Below, one piece after another: positions 34,260 to 41,973 of a stretch of 64,000 nucleotides of DNA; position 1 is the first letter of the stretch; every line of letters starts with the position of its first letter. Made by a program: the position numbers and the translations under genes. Under the pieces are notes generated by a model, which did not search any database, was not told the DNA's origin, and was given only the letters and a program-made list of their open reading frames with translations. The DNA lies in NCBI GenBank assembly GCA_002862785.1, contig PKDZ01000040.1, positions 61,832-125,831 on the forward strand, in the 5' to 3' direction. The DNA comes from Flavobacteriales bacterium (GTDB taxonomy: Bacteria > Bacteroidota > Bacteroidia > Flavobacteriales_D > Sanyastnellaceae).

Positions 34260-36011
34260 TTACTTCACAGTGAGGCGCAGGGTGCTGCGACGCAGCCCGT
34301 TGCGGACCTCGAGAATGTAAACGCCCGGGCGGAAGGACCCCGTGCCATAGGTCGTCACCATGCCCGGCACCACACGGGTGCGCTCTGACAGGATCACTTT
34401 GCCGCTGAGGTCGAACACCCGGATGTCGGCGAGACCGTCAAAGCCGTCAAAGCGCACATTGAGTACATCCTCGGCCGGATTCGGGAAGGCCTCCAGGCCG
34501 ATGAAGTCCTGAAGCTCCTCGATGCCGATGATGGTGCCCACCGTATCGCCGTTGCAGTCGAGGCAGCTGGCATAGCAGTAGGCGCCGAGCACCTCGTCTT
34601 CGCCTGAGCGCACGTGGGTCCGGTTGAATTCACCGAAGGGGTTGCCTTGTCCGCAACCACCGGCTTCGAAGTCGCCGACCTCGGCCACGCTGTCGTCCTG
34701 CACACCGCCCGGGTACGGGTCGCCATTGCAGTAGCGATACTCGAAGAATGCCGCACCCGACACCGTGTAGGTCACCTCGTAGACGTTGTCGCCGTCGTCG
34801 TCGCTCATCTGAACAGCACCGGCCTGCCACTGAGGTGTGGTGATGCCACCGATCAGCCAGACGCCGGTCTCGCCCACCGTCTCGTTGGTCATGTTGACCT
34901 GGAATGTGATGTCCGCCGGATCCGGATCTGCCACGCAGGACTCGGTGCACTGGTTGTAACAATATTGGACAGTGACAGGGTCGGTGCCGACGGTGACGGT
35001 CCGGTTGCCATTGGTCACACACTCACCCGGGGGGTTCTCATTGTCGATGTTCCCTTCGCCATCGCCTCCCCAATTGTTTCCGTTGATGAATTTGAACTCG
35101 TAATCGCCGGGGGCGATGTCCGTGGTGATCTCGTAGATCATGTCGCCGTCATCGTCGGACAGGAAGTCCACACCTGCGGACCAACCTTGGAAGCTGCCGG
35201 CGATGCAGACACCGTTGACGGACACCTCGGCCTGCGTGCTCATGTCGACGCGAAAAGTGACCGGGGTTGGCGCCACGCAGCTGCCGCAAGCGTTGTAACA
35301 GAAGGCCTGTCCGGGGTTGGCCTCGTAAACCATGTCCCCGCCGGTCAAGGCGAGGAAACGGTTGCCTTGGCTGGCGCATTCGCCGTCGGGGTTCTCATCG
35401 AATCCCCAGGCGTTGCCATTGACGAACTTGAAGAGGGCGGTGTCCATTGGCTCTAGCATGGCCCCTTCCACAGTGGCCACATACGTGTAAATCATGTCCC
35501 CATCGGCGTCCTCCATCATCAGGAAATTGGATCCATCCCAGCCGTTGAAGTTGCCGTTCATGTGAACGCCCACCGGGTTGATGGCGTCCTCCTGGCTCAT
35601 GTCGACCTTGAAGAGGATGGTGGTCGTGCCGCACGCACCACACTGACCGAAACAAGGGGTGTCCAGCACGGTCTCTCCGCTCAGTTCGAAGTACCGGTTG
35701 GTGCCGCCGTTCCATGCGCAGGCCTCAGGTGCGGCCTCATCGGCTCCCCAGGCGTTTCCATTGATGAACTTGTATTCAACGAGTCCCAACGTATCAGATA
35801 CGTCCACGGTCAGGGTGTAGATCCCGTCCATGTCGTCGTCCGACAGCATGGTGGACGCCGGGTCCCAACCTTGGAAGTTTCCGGCGACGTGCACACCTTC
35901 GGCGGCCACGGTCTCGTTGTTCATGTCCACGCTGAAGGTCACAGGAACAGTTTGGGCTTGGACGGACCAACCGAGGACCATCGCAAGCAGAAGTGCGTAA
36001 GGTGTTTTCAT
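34260..36011 (-). CDS. T9SS-secreted protein with four tandem starch-binding-like (CBM48/E-set) modules
   Basis: A 583-residue secreted protein (signal LLLAMVLGWSVQAQ) with four tandem ~115-residue modules starting near residues 22, 135, 253 and 375. Each opens VTFxVDMxxExVxxxGVxxAGxFQGW, has SDDDGDxIYExTxxV and YEFKFINGNxWG, and ends in a Cys-rich loop (CFGQCGAC, CYNQCTESC). This pattern resembles CBM48/AMPK-type glycan-binding folds linked to alpha-glucan enzymes. A T9SS sorting domain closes it (LEAFPNPAEDVLNVRF). No catalytic domain, so a binding or scaffold role for alpha-glucan at the surface is inferred. It shares a 40-bp divergent promoter region with a SusA-like GH13 gene. Confidence 0.85.
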   Translation of the reverse strand: MKTPYALLLAMVLGWSVQAQTVPVTFSVDMNNETVAAEGVHVAGNFQGWDPASTMLSDDDMDGIYTLTVDVSDTLGLVEYKFINGNAWGADEAAPEACAWNGGTNRYFELSGETVLDTPCFGQCGACGTTTILFKVDMSQEDAINPVGVHMNGNFNGWDGSNFLMMEDADGDMIYTYVATVEGAMLEPMDTALFKFVNGNAWGFDENPDGECASQGNRFLALTGGDMVYEANPGQAFCYNACGSCVAPTPVTFRVDMSTQAEVSVNGVCIAGSFQGWSAGVDFLSDDDGDMIYEITTDIAPGDYEFKFINGNNWGGDGEGNIDNENPPGECVTNGNRTVTVGTDPVTVQYCYNQCTESCVADPDPADITFQVNMTNETVGETGVWLIGGITTPQWQAGAVQMSDDDGDNVYEVTYTVSGAAFFEYRYCNGDPYPGGVQDDSVAEVGDFEAGGCGQGNPFGEFNRTHVRSGEDEVLGAYCYASCLDCNGDTVGTIIGIEELQDFIGLEAFPNPAEDVLNVRFDGFDGLADIRVFDLSGKVILSERTRVVPGMVTTYGTGSFRPGVYILEVRNGLRRSTLRLTVK

Positions 36012-36016
36012 GAATC

Positions 36017-36031
36017 GTGTCTTTTTGACAC
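36017..36031. promoter_or_regulatory. Inverted repeat GTGTC-TTTTT-GACAC between divergent starch genes
   Basis: Perfect 5-bp arms around five T in the 40-bp gap between the starch-binding-like gene and the GH13 gene. It lies between the minus-strand -7 candidate and ATG 36011; it could be an operator or a leader hairpin. Confidence 0.45.
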
Positions 36032-36033
36032 AC

Positions 36034-36041
36034 TAAAATTA
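36034..36041 (-). promoter_or_regulatory. -7-like element TAATTTTA for the starch-binding-like gene
   Basis: TAATTTTA on the minus strand, 22 nt before ATG 36011, overlapping by 2 bp the plus-strand -7 element of the GH13 gene. Confidence 0.4.
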
Positions 36042-36047
36042 GCTTGC
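36040..36047 (+). promoter_or_regulatory. -7 element TAGCTTGC, predicted leaderless GH13 start
   Basis: TAGCTTGC ends exactly 4 nt before ATG 36052, as in several other genes of this window. Confidence 0.5.
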
Positions 36048-36051
36048 ATCC

Positions 36052-37953
36052 ATGTATGCTCTGCCTTCTCGATTGCACTTGTTCACCGCAATCCTTGGAT
36101 TGCTCGTATTTGGTCCATTCACACCCCAATGCGGATTGGCTCAGCGAAAGCGTCCGGTCGTGGACAAGATGGAGCCTCCCCACTGGTGGAACGGCGGGAC
36201 CGAGCGGGAATTCGTGCTGGTCCTTCACGGACCTGCACTCGCCGGATGCACTGTGTCGACGGAAGAACCAAGGCTGAGCGTCTTGGCCAACGAACGGCGG
36301 GAGCATGACGATTACTTGTTTGTCCGCATGAGGGTTGAGCCGGGATGCACCCTTGGGATCAAGTCCCTCTCTCTCACCAATGAGAAGGGCCGGTCCACCC
36401 CCCTTTCCTTCCCCATTCTGGACGCCCGGATTCGACCGGTCGGTGGACAAGGGGTTGAATCGGGGTCCACGATGTACTTGATCATGCCGGATCGCTTTGC
36501 CAATGGCGACCCGTCCAACGACACGGTCGAGGGATTGCGCGAACGCGGTGTCGACCGCAGTGAGATGTATGCCCGCCATGGAGGCGACCTGCAGGGCATC
36601 GCCCAGCACGTGGACTATCTCGATGCTCTGGGCGTGGATGCCGTTTGGCTCAACCCCGTGCTCCTCAACGACCAACCCGAGGCGAGCTATCACGGATATG
36701 CCGTGACCGACCATTATCAGGTCGACCCCAGACTGGGCGGAAACTCAGCGTACCGGGACATGGTCGCCGCCTGCCACCAACAAGACATTCGGGTCATCCA
36801 AGACGTCATCTTCAACCACTGGGGGCACAACCACTGGATGGTCCAGGAGCTGCCCGACAGCAGCTGGCTGCATCAATGGCCGGAGTTCACCCTGACCAAC
36901 TACAACTGCAATGTGATGACGGACCCCCATGCCGTCCCTGAGGAAGTGGAGCAATTCAACAAGGGGTGGTTTGTCCGGCAGATGCCCGACCTCGCACCCA
37001 ACCAAGACCCGCTGCTCGCCGATTTGCTGGTCCAAAATGCGCTCTGGTGGATTTCCGAAGTGGGAGTCGACGGATTTCGCATCGACACTTATCCCTATTC
37101 GGACCAGGCCTTCATGGCCTCCTTCGCGGAGCGCATCCTGCGACACCATCCCGACGTGTTCCTGTTCGGCGAATGCTGGGTGTCCAGTCCTTCAGCGCAG
37201 GCCACCTACATCTCAGGCAGTTCGGTCAGCATGTCAGACTCCCACCTGGAGAGCGTGAAGGATTTCCAGCTGCATTTTGCCCTGCGCGATGCCATCGGTG
37301 AAGCGCCTAGCTGGCGGACCGGCATCACCCGGGTCCATGGCGTTCTGGGGCAAGACGGTGTTTACCCTGACCCCAACCGGCTGGTGACGTTCGTCGACAA
37401 CCACGACACGGACCGTTGGCACAGCGTGGCCGGGGACCTGCCCAGGACCCGCTACGGCATTGGGCTCGTCATGATGACCCGGGGCCTTCCCTGCCTGTAT
37501 TATGGCACGGAGATCGGCATGGACGGGTTCGCCGCACCCGATGGGCTCGTTCGCGGTGACTTTCCGGGCGGATGGGCAGAAGACGCCCGCAGCGCCTTCA
37601 CCTCCGACGAGCGCAACCAGGAGGAAGAACAATTGTGGCGGTTCACCGCGGCACTGGGGCAAGCCCGGCGTCAATACCGCCAGGCCTTTTCGTCCCCCAT
37701 GGCCCACCTCATTCCACGGGGCGGTCAGTATCACTTTCTGCGCTCGGATGGCCGCCAACACCTGTTGGTCCTGACCAACGCATCGGACGAACCTGCTGAG
37801 CTGAATTGGTCACAGTTGGCACCTCTTCGCCGAAATGCAGAGGAATGTCGATCCGTTCTTGGCGCCGCGGGAGATGGTCCGGCTGCTTTGGAATGGGGCG
37901 ACTCCGTGACCCTCAAGCCCTGGCATTTCGCAGTGTATCGAATCGACGACTGA
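36052..37953 (+). CDS. susA-like: GH13 neopullulanase/cyclomaltodextrinase-like enzyme (SusA-like)
   Basis: A 633-residue exported GH13 enzyme. A signal peptide (LFTAILGLLVFGPF...GLAQ) is followed by a cyclomaltodextrinase-type N-terminal domain (~residues 35-125; PPHWWNGGTEREFVLVLHGPAL) and the catalytic barrel (STMYLIMPDRFANGDPSND, VIQDVIFNHWGHNH). Catalytic residues by motif: Asp345 in GVDGFRIDTYPY, Glu374 in FLFGECW, Asp452 in TFVDNHDTDR. A small C-terminal beta domain ends it. SusA-type enzymes degrade oligosaccharides and pullulan in the periplasm after SusCD uptake, so this complements the locus at 1-8.7 kb although 27 kb away. Unlike the first GH13, region IV has the normal His. Start ATG is 4 nt after TAGCTTGC. 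Confidence 0.93.
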   Translation: MYALPSRLHLFTAILGLLVFGPFTPQCGLAQRKRPVVDKMEPPHWWNGGTEREFVLVLHGPALAGCTVSTEEPRLSVLANERREHDDYLFVRMRVEPGCTLGIKSLSLTNEKGRSTPLSFPILDARIRPVGGQGVESGSTMYLIMPDRFANGDPSNDTVEGLRERGVDRSEMYARHGGDLQGIAQHVDYLDALGVDAVWLNPVLLNDQPEASYHGYAVTDHYQVDPRLGGNSAYRDMVAACHQQDIRVIQDVIFNHWGHNHWMVQELPDSSWLHQWPEFTLTNYNCNVMTDPHAVPEEVEQFNKGWFVRQMPDLAPNQDPLLADLLVQNALWWISEVGVDGFRIDTYPYSDQAFMASFAERILRHHPDVFLFGECWVSSPSAQATYISGSSVSMSDSHLESVKDFQLHFALRDAIGEAPSWRTGITRVHGVLGQDGVYPDPNRLVTFVDNHDTDRWHSVAGDLPRTRYGIGLVMMTRGLPCLYYGTEIGMDGFAAPDGLVRGDFPGGWAEDARSAFTSDERNQEEEQLWRFTAALGQARRQYRQAFSSPMAHLIPRGGQYHFLRSDGRQHLLVLTNASDEPAELNWSQLAPLRRNAEECRSVLGAAGDGPAALEWGDSVTLKPWHFAVYRIDD

Positions 37954-37966
37954 TACCGACTGGAGA

Positions 37967-38431
37967 TCAGGAGCCGGTGATGGCCTTGCGCCACGGCTCA
38001 TGGACTCGGCACACCTTGCCGGCCACCGTGTCCCAACTCACCAGGGTCGTAGCTCCGCGAAAGGCCAGCCCCACCGCATGCTCATCCCCTCCTCGCAAGA
38101 CAAAGCCCTCATACCGGACATGGATGCTGGAATTCCCCATGCCAGAGGCGCCGACGCGGATGATGAGGCGGTCGCCGGGGTTCACCGGCTTCAGGTAATC
38201 CATCTCATTGCGGGCGACCAGCACGCCGTGCTTTTCAAAATCCCACTTCTCTGGGATGCAGGCTTCGAACCAAGCGATCCGCGCCTCCTCGAGGAAGGAG
38301 AAATACTTCGCATTGTTGACGTGGCCGAAAAGATCCATGTCACTATAGCGAATGGACACCTCATAGTCTACCACGGGGCCCATGGCCTCGAAGGGTTGGT
38401 CCATCGGATTGGAAGGTGCGGAATCGGTCAT
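37967..38431 (-). CDS. Acyl-CoA thioesterase, hotdog fold (YbgC/4-hydroxybenzoyl-CoA thioesterase type)
   Basis: A 154-residue single hotdog-fold protein. The family motif YSDMDLFGHVNNAKYFSFLEEARIAWFE contains the conserved Asp of the YbgC/4-HBT group, followed by VARNEMDYLKPVNPGDRLIIRVGASGMGNSSIHVRYE. It hydrolyses acyl-CoA thioesters; chain preference cannot be read. ATG 38431 (MTDSAPSNP) is preferred over the ORF-track start, which lies further upstream without support. It is convergent with the SusA-like gene (13-nt gap) and divergent from HU. GAAATTTG about 20 nt upstream is a possible -7 element. Confidence 0.88.
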   Translation of the reverse strand: MTDSAPSNPMDQPFEAMGPVVDYEVSIRYSDMDLFGHVNNAKYFSFLEEARIAWFEACIPEKWDFEKHGVLVARNEMDYLKPVNPGDRLIIRVGASGMGNSSIHVRYEGFVLRGGDEHAVGLAFRGATTLVSWDTVAGKVCRVHEPWRKAITGS

Positions 38432-38521
38432 CTGGAGATCAAACGGGGGACAAATTTCGCCCATCCTCCCGGAACCCGCGCCATTCCTGCATTTCCGGGT
38501 TTTTCCAAAATTGAGCCAGGT

Positions 38522-38530
38522 TTATCCACA
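38522..38530 (+). other. Perfect DnaA box TTATCCACA
   Basis: A single exact consensus DnaA box in the 184-bp intergenic region upstream of the HU gene, beside A/T-rich sequence (TTTTTCCAAAATTG, AATAAAAAA). No further exact boxes were seen nearby. Confidence 0.55.
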
Positions 38531-38580
38531 AACTGAATAAAAAAGCCCGGAAGGCCGCGCGGGACGGGGGATTTCGCATA

Positions 38581-38588
38581 TACATTTG
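38581..38588 (+). promoter_or_regulatory. Consensus -7 element TACATTTG of the HU gene
   Basis: Exact TAnnTTTG, 27 nt before ATG 38616, so this gene has an ordinary short leader (AACCCAATAAGAACATC) of A/C-rich sequence. Confidence 0.75.
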
Positions 38589-38615
38589 AGCAGTTCACAA
38601 CCCAATAAGAACATC

Positions 38616-38888
38616 ATGAACAAATCAGAACTCCGTGATGCCATGGCCGAAGGCGCTGGCATCAGCAAGGCCGACGCCGGCCGCGCCCTCGACGCTTTCA
38701 TCGACGCCACCAGCAACGCCCTCAAGGGTGGAGAGCGCGTGGCCCTGGTGGGCTTCGGCTCCTTCTCCGTGACGCACCGTGAGGCTCGCAAGGGTCGCAA
38801 CCCGCAGACCGGCAAGGAAATCACCATCGCCGCCAAGAACGTGGTGAAGTTCAAGCCCGGTGCCGAGCTGAACGAGAAGGTCAAGTAA
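38616..38888 (+). CDS. hup: HU-family nucleoid DNA-binding protein
   Basis: A 90-residue HU/IHF-fold protein of standard length: [36 protein letters not shown] forms the helical dimer base, [34 protein letters not shown] contains the DNA-grasping beta-arm with the RNPQTG tip, and [15 protein letters not shown] closes it. HU bends DNA and organises the nucleoid. ATG 38616 matches family starts. It has an exact -7 element and a strong terminator, so it is probably a highly expressed single-gene unit. A DnaA box lies in the upstream region. Confidence 0.97.
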   Translation: MNKSELRDAMAEGAGISKADAGRALDAFIDATSNALKGGERVALVGFGSFSVTHREARKGRNPQTGKEITIAAKNVVKFKPGAELNEKVK

Positions 38889-38907
38889 TCCTTCCCACAG
38901 AAGATAC

Positions 38908-38947
38908 AATCCCCGGACTGCCTCGTGCGGTCCGGGGATTTTCTTTG
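38908..38947 (+). terminator. Intrinsic terminator after HU, T-run merging into the next promoter
   Basis: 11-bp perfect stem AATCCCCGGAC / GTCCGGGGATT with an 11-nt loop, followed by TTCTTTG. The T-run overlaps TTTCTTTG, which ends 5 nt before the next ATG. Confidence 0.85.
38940..38947 (+). promoter_or_regulatory. -7-like TTTCTTTG overlapping the HU terminator
   Basis: TTTCTTTG matches TAnnTTTG except for the A, and ends 5 nt before ATG 38953. Confidence 0.4.
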
Positions 38948-38952
38948 CCACC

Positions 38953-39636
38953 ATGGACGACCGCTACGCCCTCCTCTCCCCGTATCTGACCGAAGCGCGA
39001 AAGCGGCGCTTTGCCGAGGTCCTCGGGCAGCGGACGAATTGGGTGACGGCGGTGACCGAAGACCTATTCGACCCGCACAACATCTCCGCTGTGCTCCGCA
39101 GTTGTGATGGCTTCGGCATCCAAGGAGCGCACATCATCGAGGTAAACAACCCGTACCGTGTGTCCCCTGGGGTCGCCAAAGGCGCAGCCAAATGGCTGGA
39201 CATCGAACGCCACACCGACACCACCCATGCCCTGCGGGACCTGAAGTCCCGCGGTTTTGCCATCTGTTGCACCACCCCACACACCGACGATACCACCCCC
39301 GAGGAACTGCCGCTCGACCGGCCGGTCGCACTGGTCTTCGGATCGGAAGGACCCGGCATCACGGATGCCGCTCGAGCGGAAGCCGATCACTTCGTCCGCA
39401 TTCCCATGTATGGCTTCACAGAAAGCTTCAACATCTCGGTGGCCGCAGCACTGACCCTCCAGACGGTAACCCGGCGGGTCCGGGCCTCGGGCAACATCGA
39501 TTGGCGGCTTCCGGAATCGGAGCACCCGCGCATTCTCGGGGATTGGGCCTTTCGCACGGTCAAGGATGCGCAAGGGCTGCTCGACCGTGTCCGCTCCGGT
39601 GAGGTTCCGCCCTCTCACCACGCTCCCTCGGCATGA
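38953..39636 (+). CDS. trmH: TrmH/SpoU-family tRNA/rRNA 2'-O-methyltransferase
   Basis: A 227-residue SPOUT methyltransferase. The three family motifs are present: DPHNISAVLRSCDGFGIQGAHIIE (motif 1), VALVFGSEGPGIT (motif 2) and IPMYGFTESFNISVAAALTL (motif 3), which form the trefoil-knot SAM site. An N-terminal helical stretch (SPYLTEARKRRFAEVLGQRTNWVTAVTEDL) resembles TrmH, which makes Gm18 in tRNA. rRNA targets cannot be excluded. The last 4 nt overlap the MATE gene start (ATGA), so the two are translationally coupled. Confidence 0.92.
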   Translation: MDDRYALLSPYLTEARKRRFAEVLGQRTNWVTAVTEDLFDPHNISAVLRSCDGFGIQGAHIIEVNNPYRVSPGVAKGAAKWLDIERHTDTTHALRDLKSRGFAICCTTPHTDDTTPEELPLDRPVALVFGSEGPGITDAARAEADHFVRIPMYGFTESFNISVAAALTLQTVTRRVRASGNIDWRLPESEHPRILGDWAFRTVKDAQGLLDRVRSGEVPPSHHAPSA

Positions 39637-40964
39637 TCCAGGATGTCCTGAAGACCGATTACTGGTCCATCCTTCGCCTCGCTCTGCCCGTCTCGGCCGG
39701 GACCTTCATGCAGTTCCTGGTCGTCCTGACCGACAACTACTTCCTGAGCCGAACCTCGGATGTGGCGCTCAATGGCGCCGGCAATGCGGGCGTTCTCTAC
39801 ATCACCCTCGCCATGATTGGTGCGGGCTTCTGCAACACCGGGCAAATCCTGATTGCCCGAAGGATGGGCGAAGGGCAGATGGAGGAAACGCTCAGCATCC
39901 TGTCCACCGGACTTCGCGTGGCCGGTGCCGTGGGCCTCTGTCTCGTCCTGTTTGTCGCGTTGGGCCTGCAGGCCGGATTCGCCGGGGTCTTTCGCGACGC
40001 AGAGACGGGCCAGGTCTTTGCCGAATTCATGGGCATCCGAAAATGGGGGTATCTGCCCTCCTTCCTCGTGATGATGCTCAATGCCTTCTTCATGGGCACC
40101 GCACGCTCCCGCATCCTGATGTGGGCCATGATCACCACCGGCACGATCAATGTCATCGGCGATGCCCTTCTGATCGAGGGCACACGGTGGATTCCCGCCT
40201 TGGGAGCGCGAGGCGCCGCATGGGCGAGCCTCACCGCGGAAAGCACCGGCCTGCTCGTCCTCTTCGGCCATGCGATGCGGCACCACGGCCGCGCCATCTG
40301 GACCTCTTCCCTGCTTGCCCGGGAGCGGCTGAATGCCTGGTTCCGGCTCGCGGCTCCGATGGTGGCCCAATTGACCCTGACGCTCGGCACCTGGAGCCTG
40401 TTCTTCTTCTTGGTCGAGCAGGTCGGCGTGCTCGAACTCAAAGTGAGTCACATTGCCCGCAACTTCTTCATGCTGGCCTTCGTGGTCTCCCAGGGCGTGC
40501 AGCAAACCACCCGGACTTTCGTGAGCGGCCTGCTCGGAGCCGGAAGAAAAGAGGAGCTGCATGGGGCGATGCGCCGGCTGTTCGTCGTCAACCTCTGCGG
40601 CGTCCTCCTGATGGCCCATGGCGGACTGTTCTACCCGAGCCTTTTGGCTTCCCCCTTCTTCGAGGATCCTGCCGAGCTCGAGGCGGCGGCACGCACCCTG
40701 CCGGTCCTCTTTCTCGCCATGGTGATATACAGCGGCAGCTCGGTGCTATTGAGCACCATCCAAGGCAGCGGACACACCACACCGGCCCTCGTCATCGAGG
40801 TCTCCGCACTCGTGGTCTACACCTCGCTCGCGGTCACCCTGACCCTGATCCATCCCCAGCCGGTCTGGAGAATTTGGTGGGTAGAGTGGTCCTACTTCAG
40901 TGGAATCGGGCTCGGCTCCGTCCTCTTCCTCCTCCGGTGGGACTGGAAATCCAAGGTCCTCTGA
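39633..40964 (+). CDS. MATE-family multidrug/toxin efflux transporter
   Basis: A 443-residue integral membrane protein with about 12 hydrophobic segments in two homologous halves, as in MATE exporters: ALPVSAGTFMQFLVVLTDNYFLSR opens the first half and FRLAAPMVAQLTLTLGTWSLFFFLVEQVG the second. MATE proteins expel cationic drugs and metabolites using Na+ or H+ gradients. The relaxed spacing and length are within the family range (430-480). It overlaps trmH by 4 nt. The substrate is unknown; the neighbours (tRNA methyltransferase, Fmt) give no hint. Confidence 0.88.
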   Translation: MIQDVLKTDYWSILRLALPVSAGTFMQFLVVLTDNYFLSRTSDVALNGAGNAGVLYITLAMIGAGFCNTGQILIARRMGEGQMEETLSILSTGLRVAGAVGLCLVLFVALGLQAGFAGVFRDAETGQVFAEFMGIRKWGYLPSFLVMMLNAFFMGTARSRILMWAMITTGTINVIGDALLIEGTRWIPALGARGAAWASLTAESTGLLVLFGHAMRHHGRAIWTSSLLARERLNAWFRLAAPMVAQLTLTLGTWSLFFFLVEQVGVLELKVSHIARNFFMLAFVVSQGVQQTTRTFVSGLLGAGRKEELHGAMRRLFVVNLCGVLLMAHGGLFYPSLLASPFFEDPAELEAAARTLPVLFLAMVIYSGSSVLLSTIQGSGHTTPALVIEVSALVVYTSLAVTLTLIHPQPVWRIWWVEWSYFSGIGLGSVLFLLRWDWKSKVL

Positions 40965-40980
40965 GGCCCCCAACGGTGGC

Positions 40981-40988
40981 TACCTTCG
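40981..40988 (+). promoter_or_regulatory. -7 element TACCTTCG of fmt
   Basis: TACCTTCG (one mismatch to consensus) ends 10 nt before ATG 40999, allowing a leader of about six nucleotides at most. Confidence 0.5.
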
Positions 40989-40998
40989 CGCCGCATCC

Positions 40999-41967
40999 AT
41001 GATGACCTCTCGACTGCGCATCGTTTTCTTCGGTACCCCCGATTTCGCGGAAGCCAGCCTTCGGGCGCTGGCAGCCTCGAACCACGAGGTCGTGGGCGTG
41101 GTGACCGCGCCAGACCGCAAGGCGGGTCGGGGCCAGCAGCTGCAGGCGTGCCAGGTCAAGGAAGCCGCACTCGAACTCGATCTCCCCATCGCCCAGCCAG
41201 AAAAGCTTCGCGCTCCGGAGTTTCTCGACCAGTTGAAACGGTGGAATGCCGACCTGTTTGCGGTGGTGGCCTTCCGGATGCTGCCGGAGGTCGTCTGGTC
41301 CATGCCCCCGATGGGAACGGTCAACGTCCACGGCAGTCTGTTGCCCGACTTTCGGGGGGCGGCTCCCATCCAACACGCCATTGCGGCCGGCGTGGAGCGC
41401 ACTGGCGTCACCTCGTTCTTCATCACCCGGGACATCGACACAGGCGGCCTTCTGCTCCAACGCTCGACACCGGTCACCCCACAGGATACCGCGGGCAGCG
41501 TCTACGGCCGTCTGATGGAGGAAGGCGCTGGCCTCATGGTTGACACGGCGGACGCGTTGGCCGACGGTCCGCTACAGGGCGTGCCGCAGGACCAGCTTCT
41601 CCGTGGCGATGAGCGCGACGCCCCCAAGCTGTTTCGGCAGGACGGGCGTGTCGATTGGCGGAAGTCTCCTCGCGAGGTGGCGGACTTCATCAGGGGCATG
41701 ACGCCGTTCCCAGGTGCCTGGACGACGCTCAACGGAGCCACAATGAAGATCAAAGAACCGCGGCTCCCGGACGCTGCGGACGGCGCTCCGACCGGACTGA
41801 TTCCAGGTCAGTGCCAGATCGAAGGCGACCGGTTTTGGGTGGGCACCGCCGGGGGTAGCCTCGAAATCGTTCAGGGCCAATTTGCAGGGAAACCCTTCCT
41901 GCCGGTCATCGAAATCCTGCGGGGCTATCGCTTCCCTGTGGATTCGCTGGGAACCGATGGACACTGA
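40999..41967 (+). CDS. fmt: Methionyl-tRNA formyltransferase
   Basis: A 322-residue Fmt of normal length. N-terminal formyl-transfer domain with IVFFGTPDFAEASLRAL, the catalytic Asn/His in VNVHGSLLPDFRGAAPIQ and Asp in ITRDIDTGGLLLQ; the C-terminal tRNA-binding domain has DWRKSPREVADFIRGMTPFPGAWT. It formylates initiator Met-tRNA with 10-formyl-tetrahydrofolate. ATG 40999 (MMTSRLRIVFFGTP) is supported by the TACCTTCG element 10 nt upstream; MTSRL at 41002 is possible. The fold donor pathway gene folP is ~9 kb away. Convergent with the mutase gene. Confidence 0.97.
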   Translation: MMTSRLRIVFFGTPDFAEASLRALAASNHEVVGVVTAPDRKAGRGQQLQACQVKEAALELDLPIAQPEKLRAPEFLDQLKRWNADLFAVVAFRMLPEVVWSMPPMGTVNVHGSLLPDFRGAAPIQHAIAAGVERTGVTSFFITRDIDTGGLLLQRSTPVTPQDTAGSVYGRLMEEGAGLMVDTADALADGPLQGVPQDQLLRGDERDAPKLFRQDGRVDWRKSPREVADFIRGMTPFPGAWTTLNGATMKIKEPRLPDAADGAPTGLIPGQCQIEGDRFWVGTAGGSLEIVQGQFAGKPFLPVIEILRGYRFPVDSLGTDGH

Positions 41968-41973
41968 AGCCGC

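Noticed and set aside
38465-38615. Possible chromosomal origin upstream of HU
   Set aside because: Only one DnaA box and no dnaA, dnaN or gidA-type neighbours; kept only as a DnaA-box observation.
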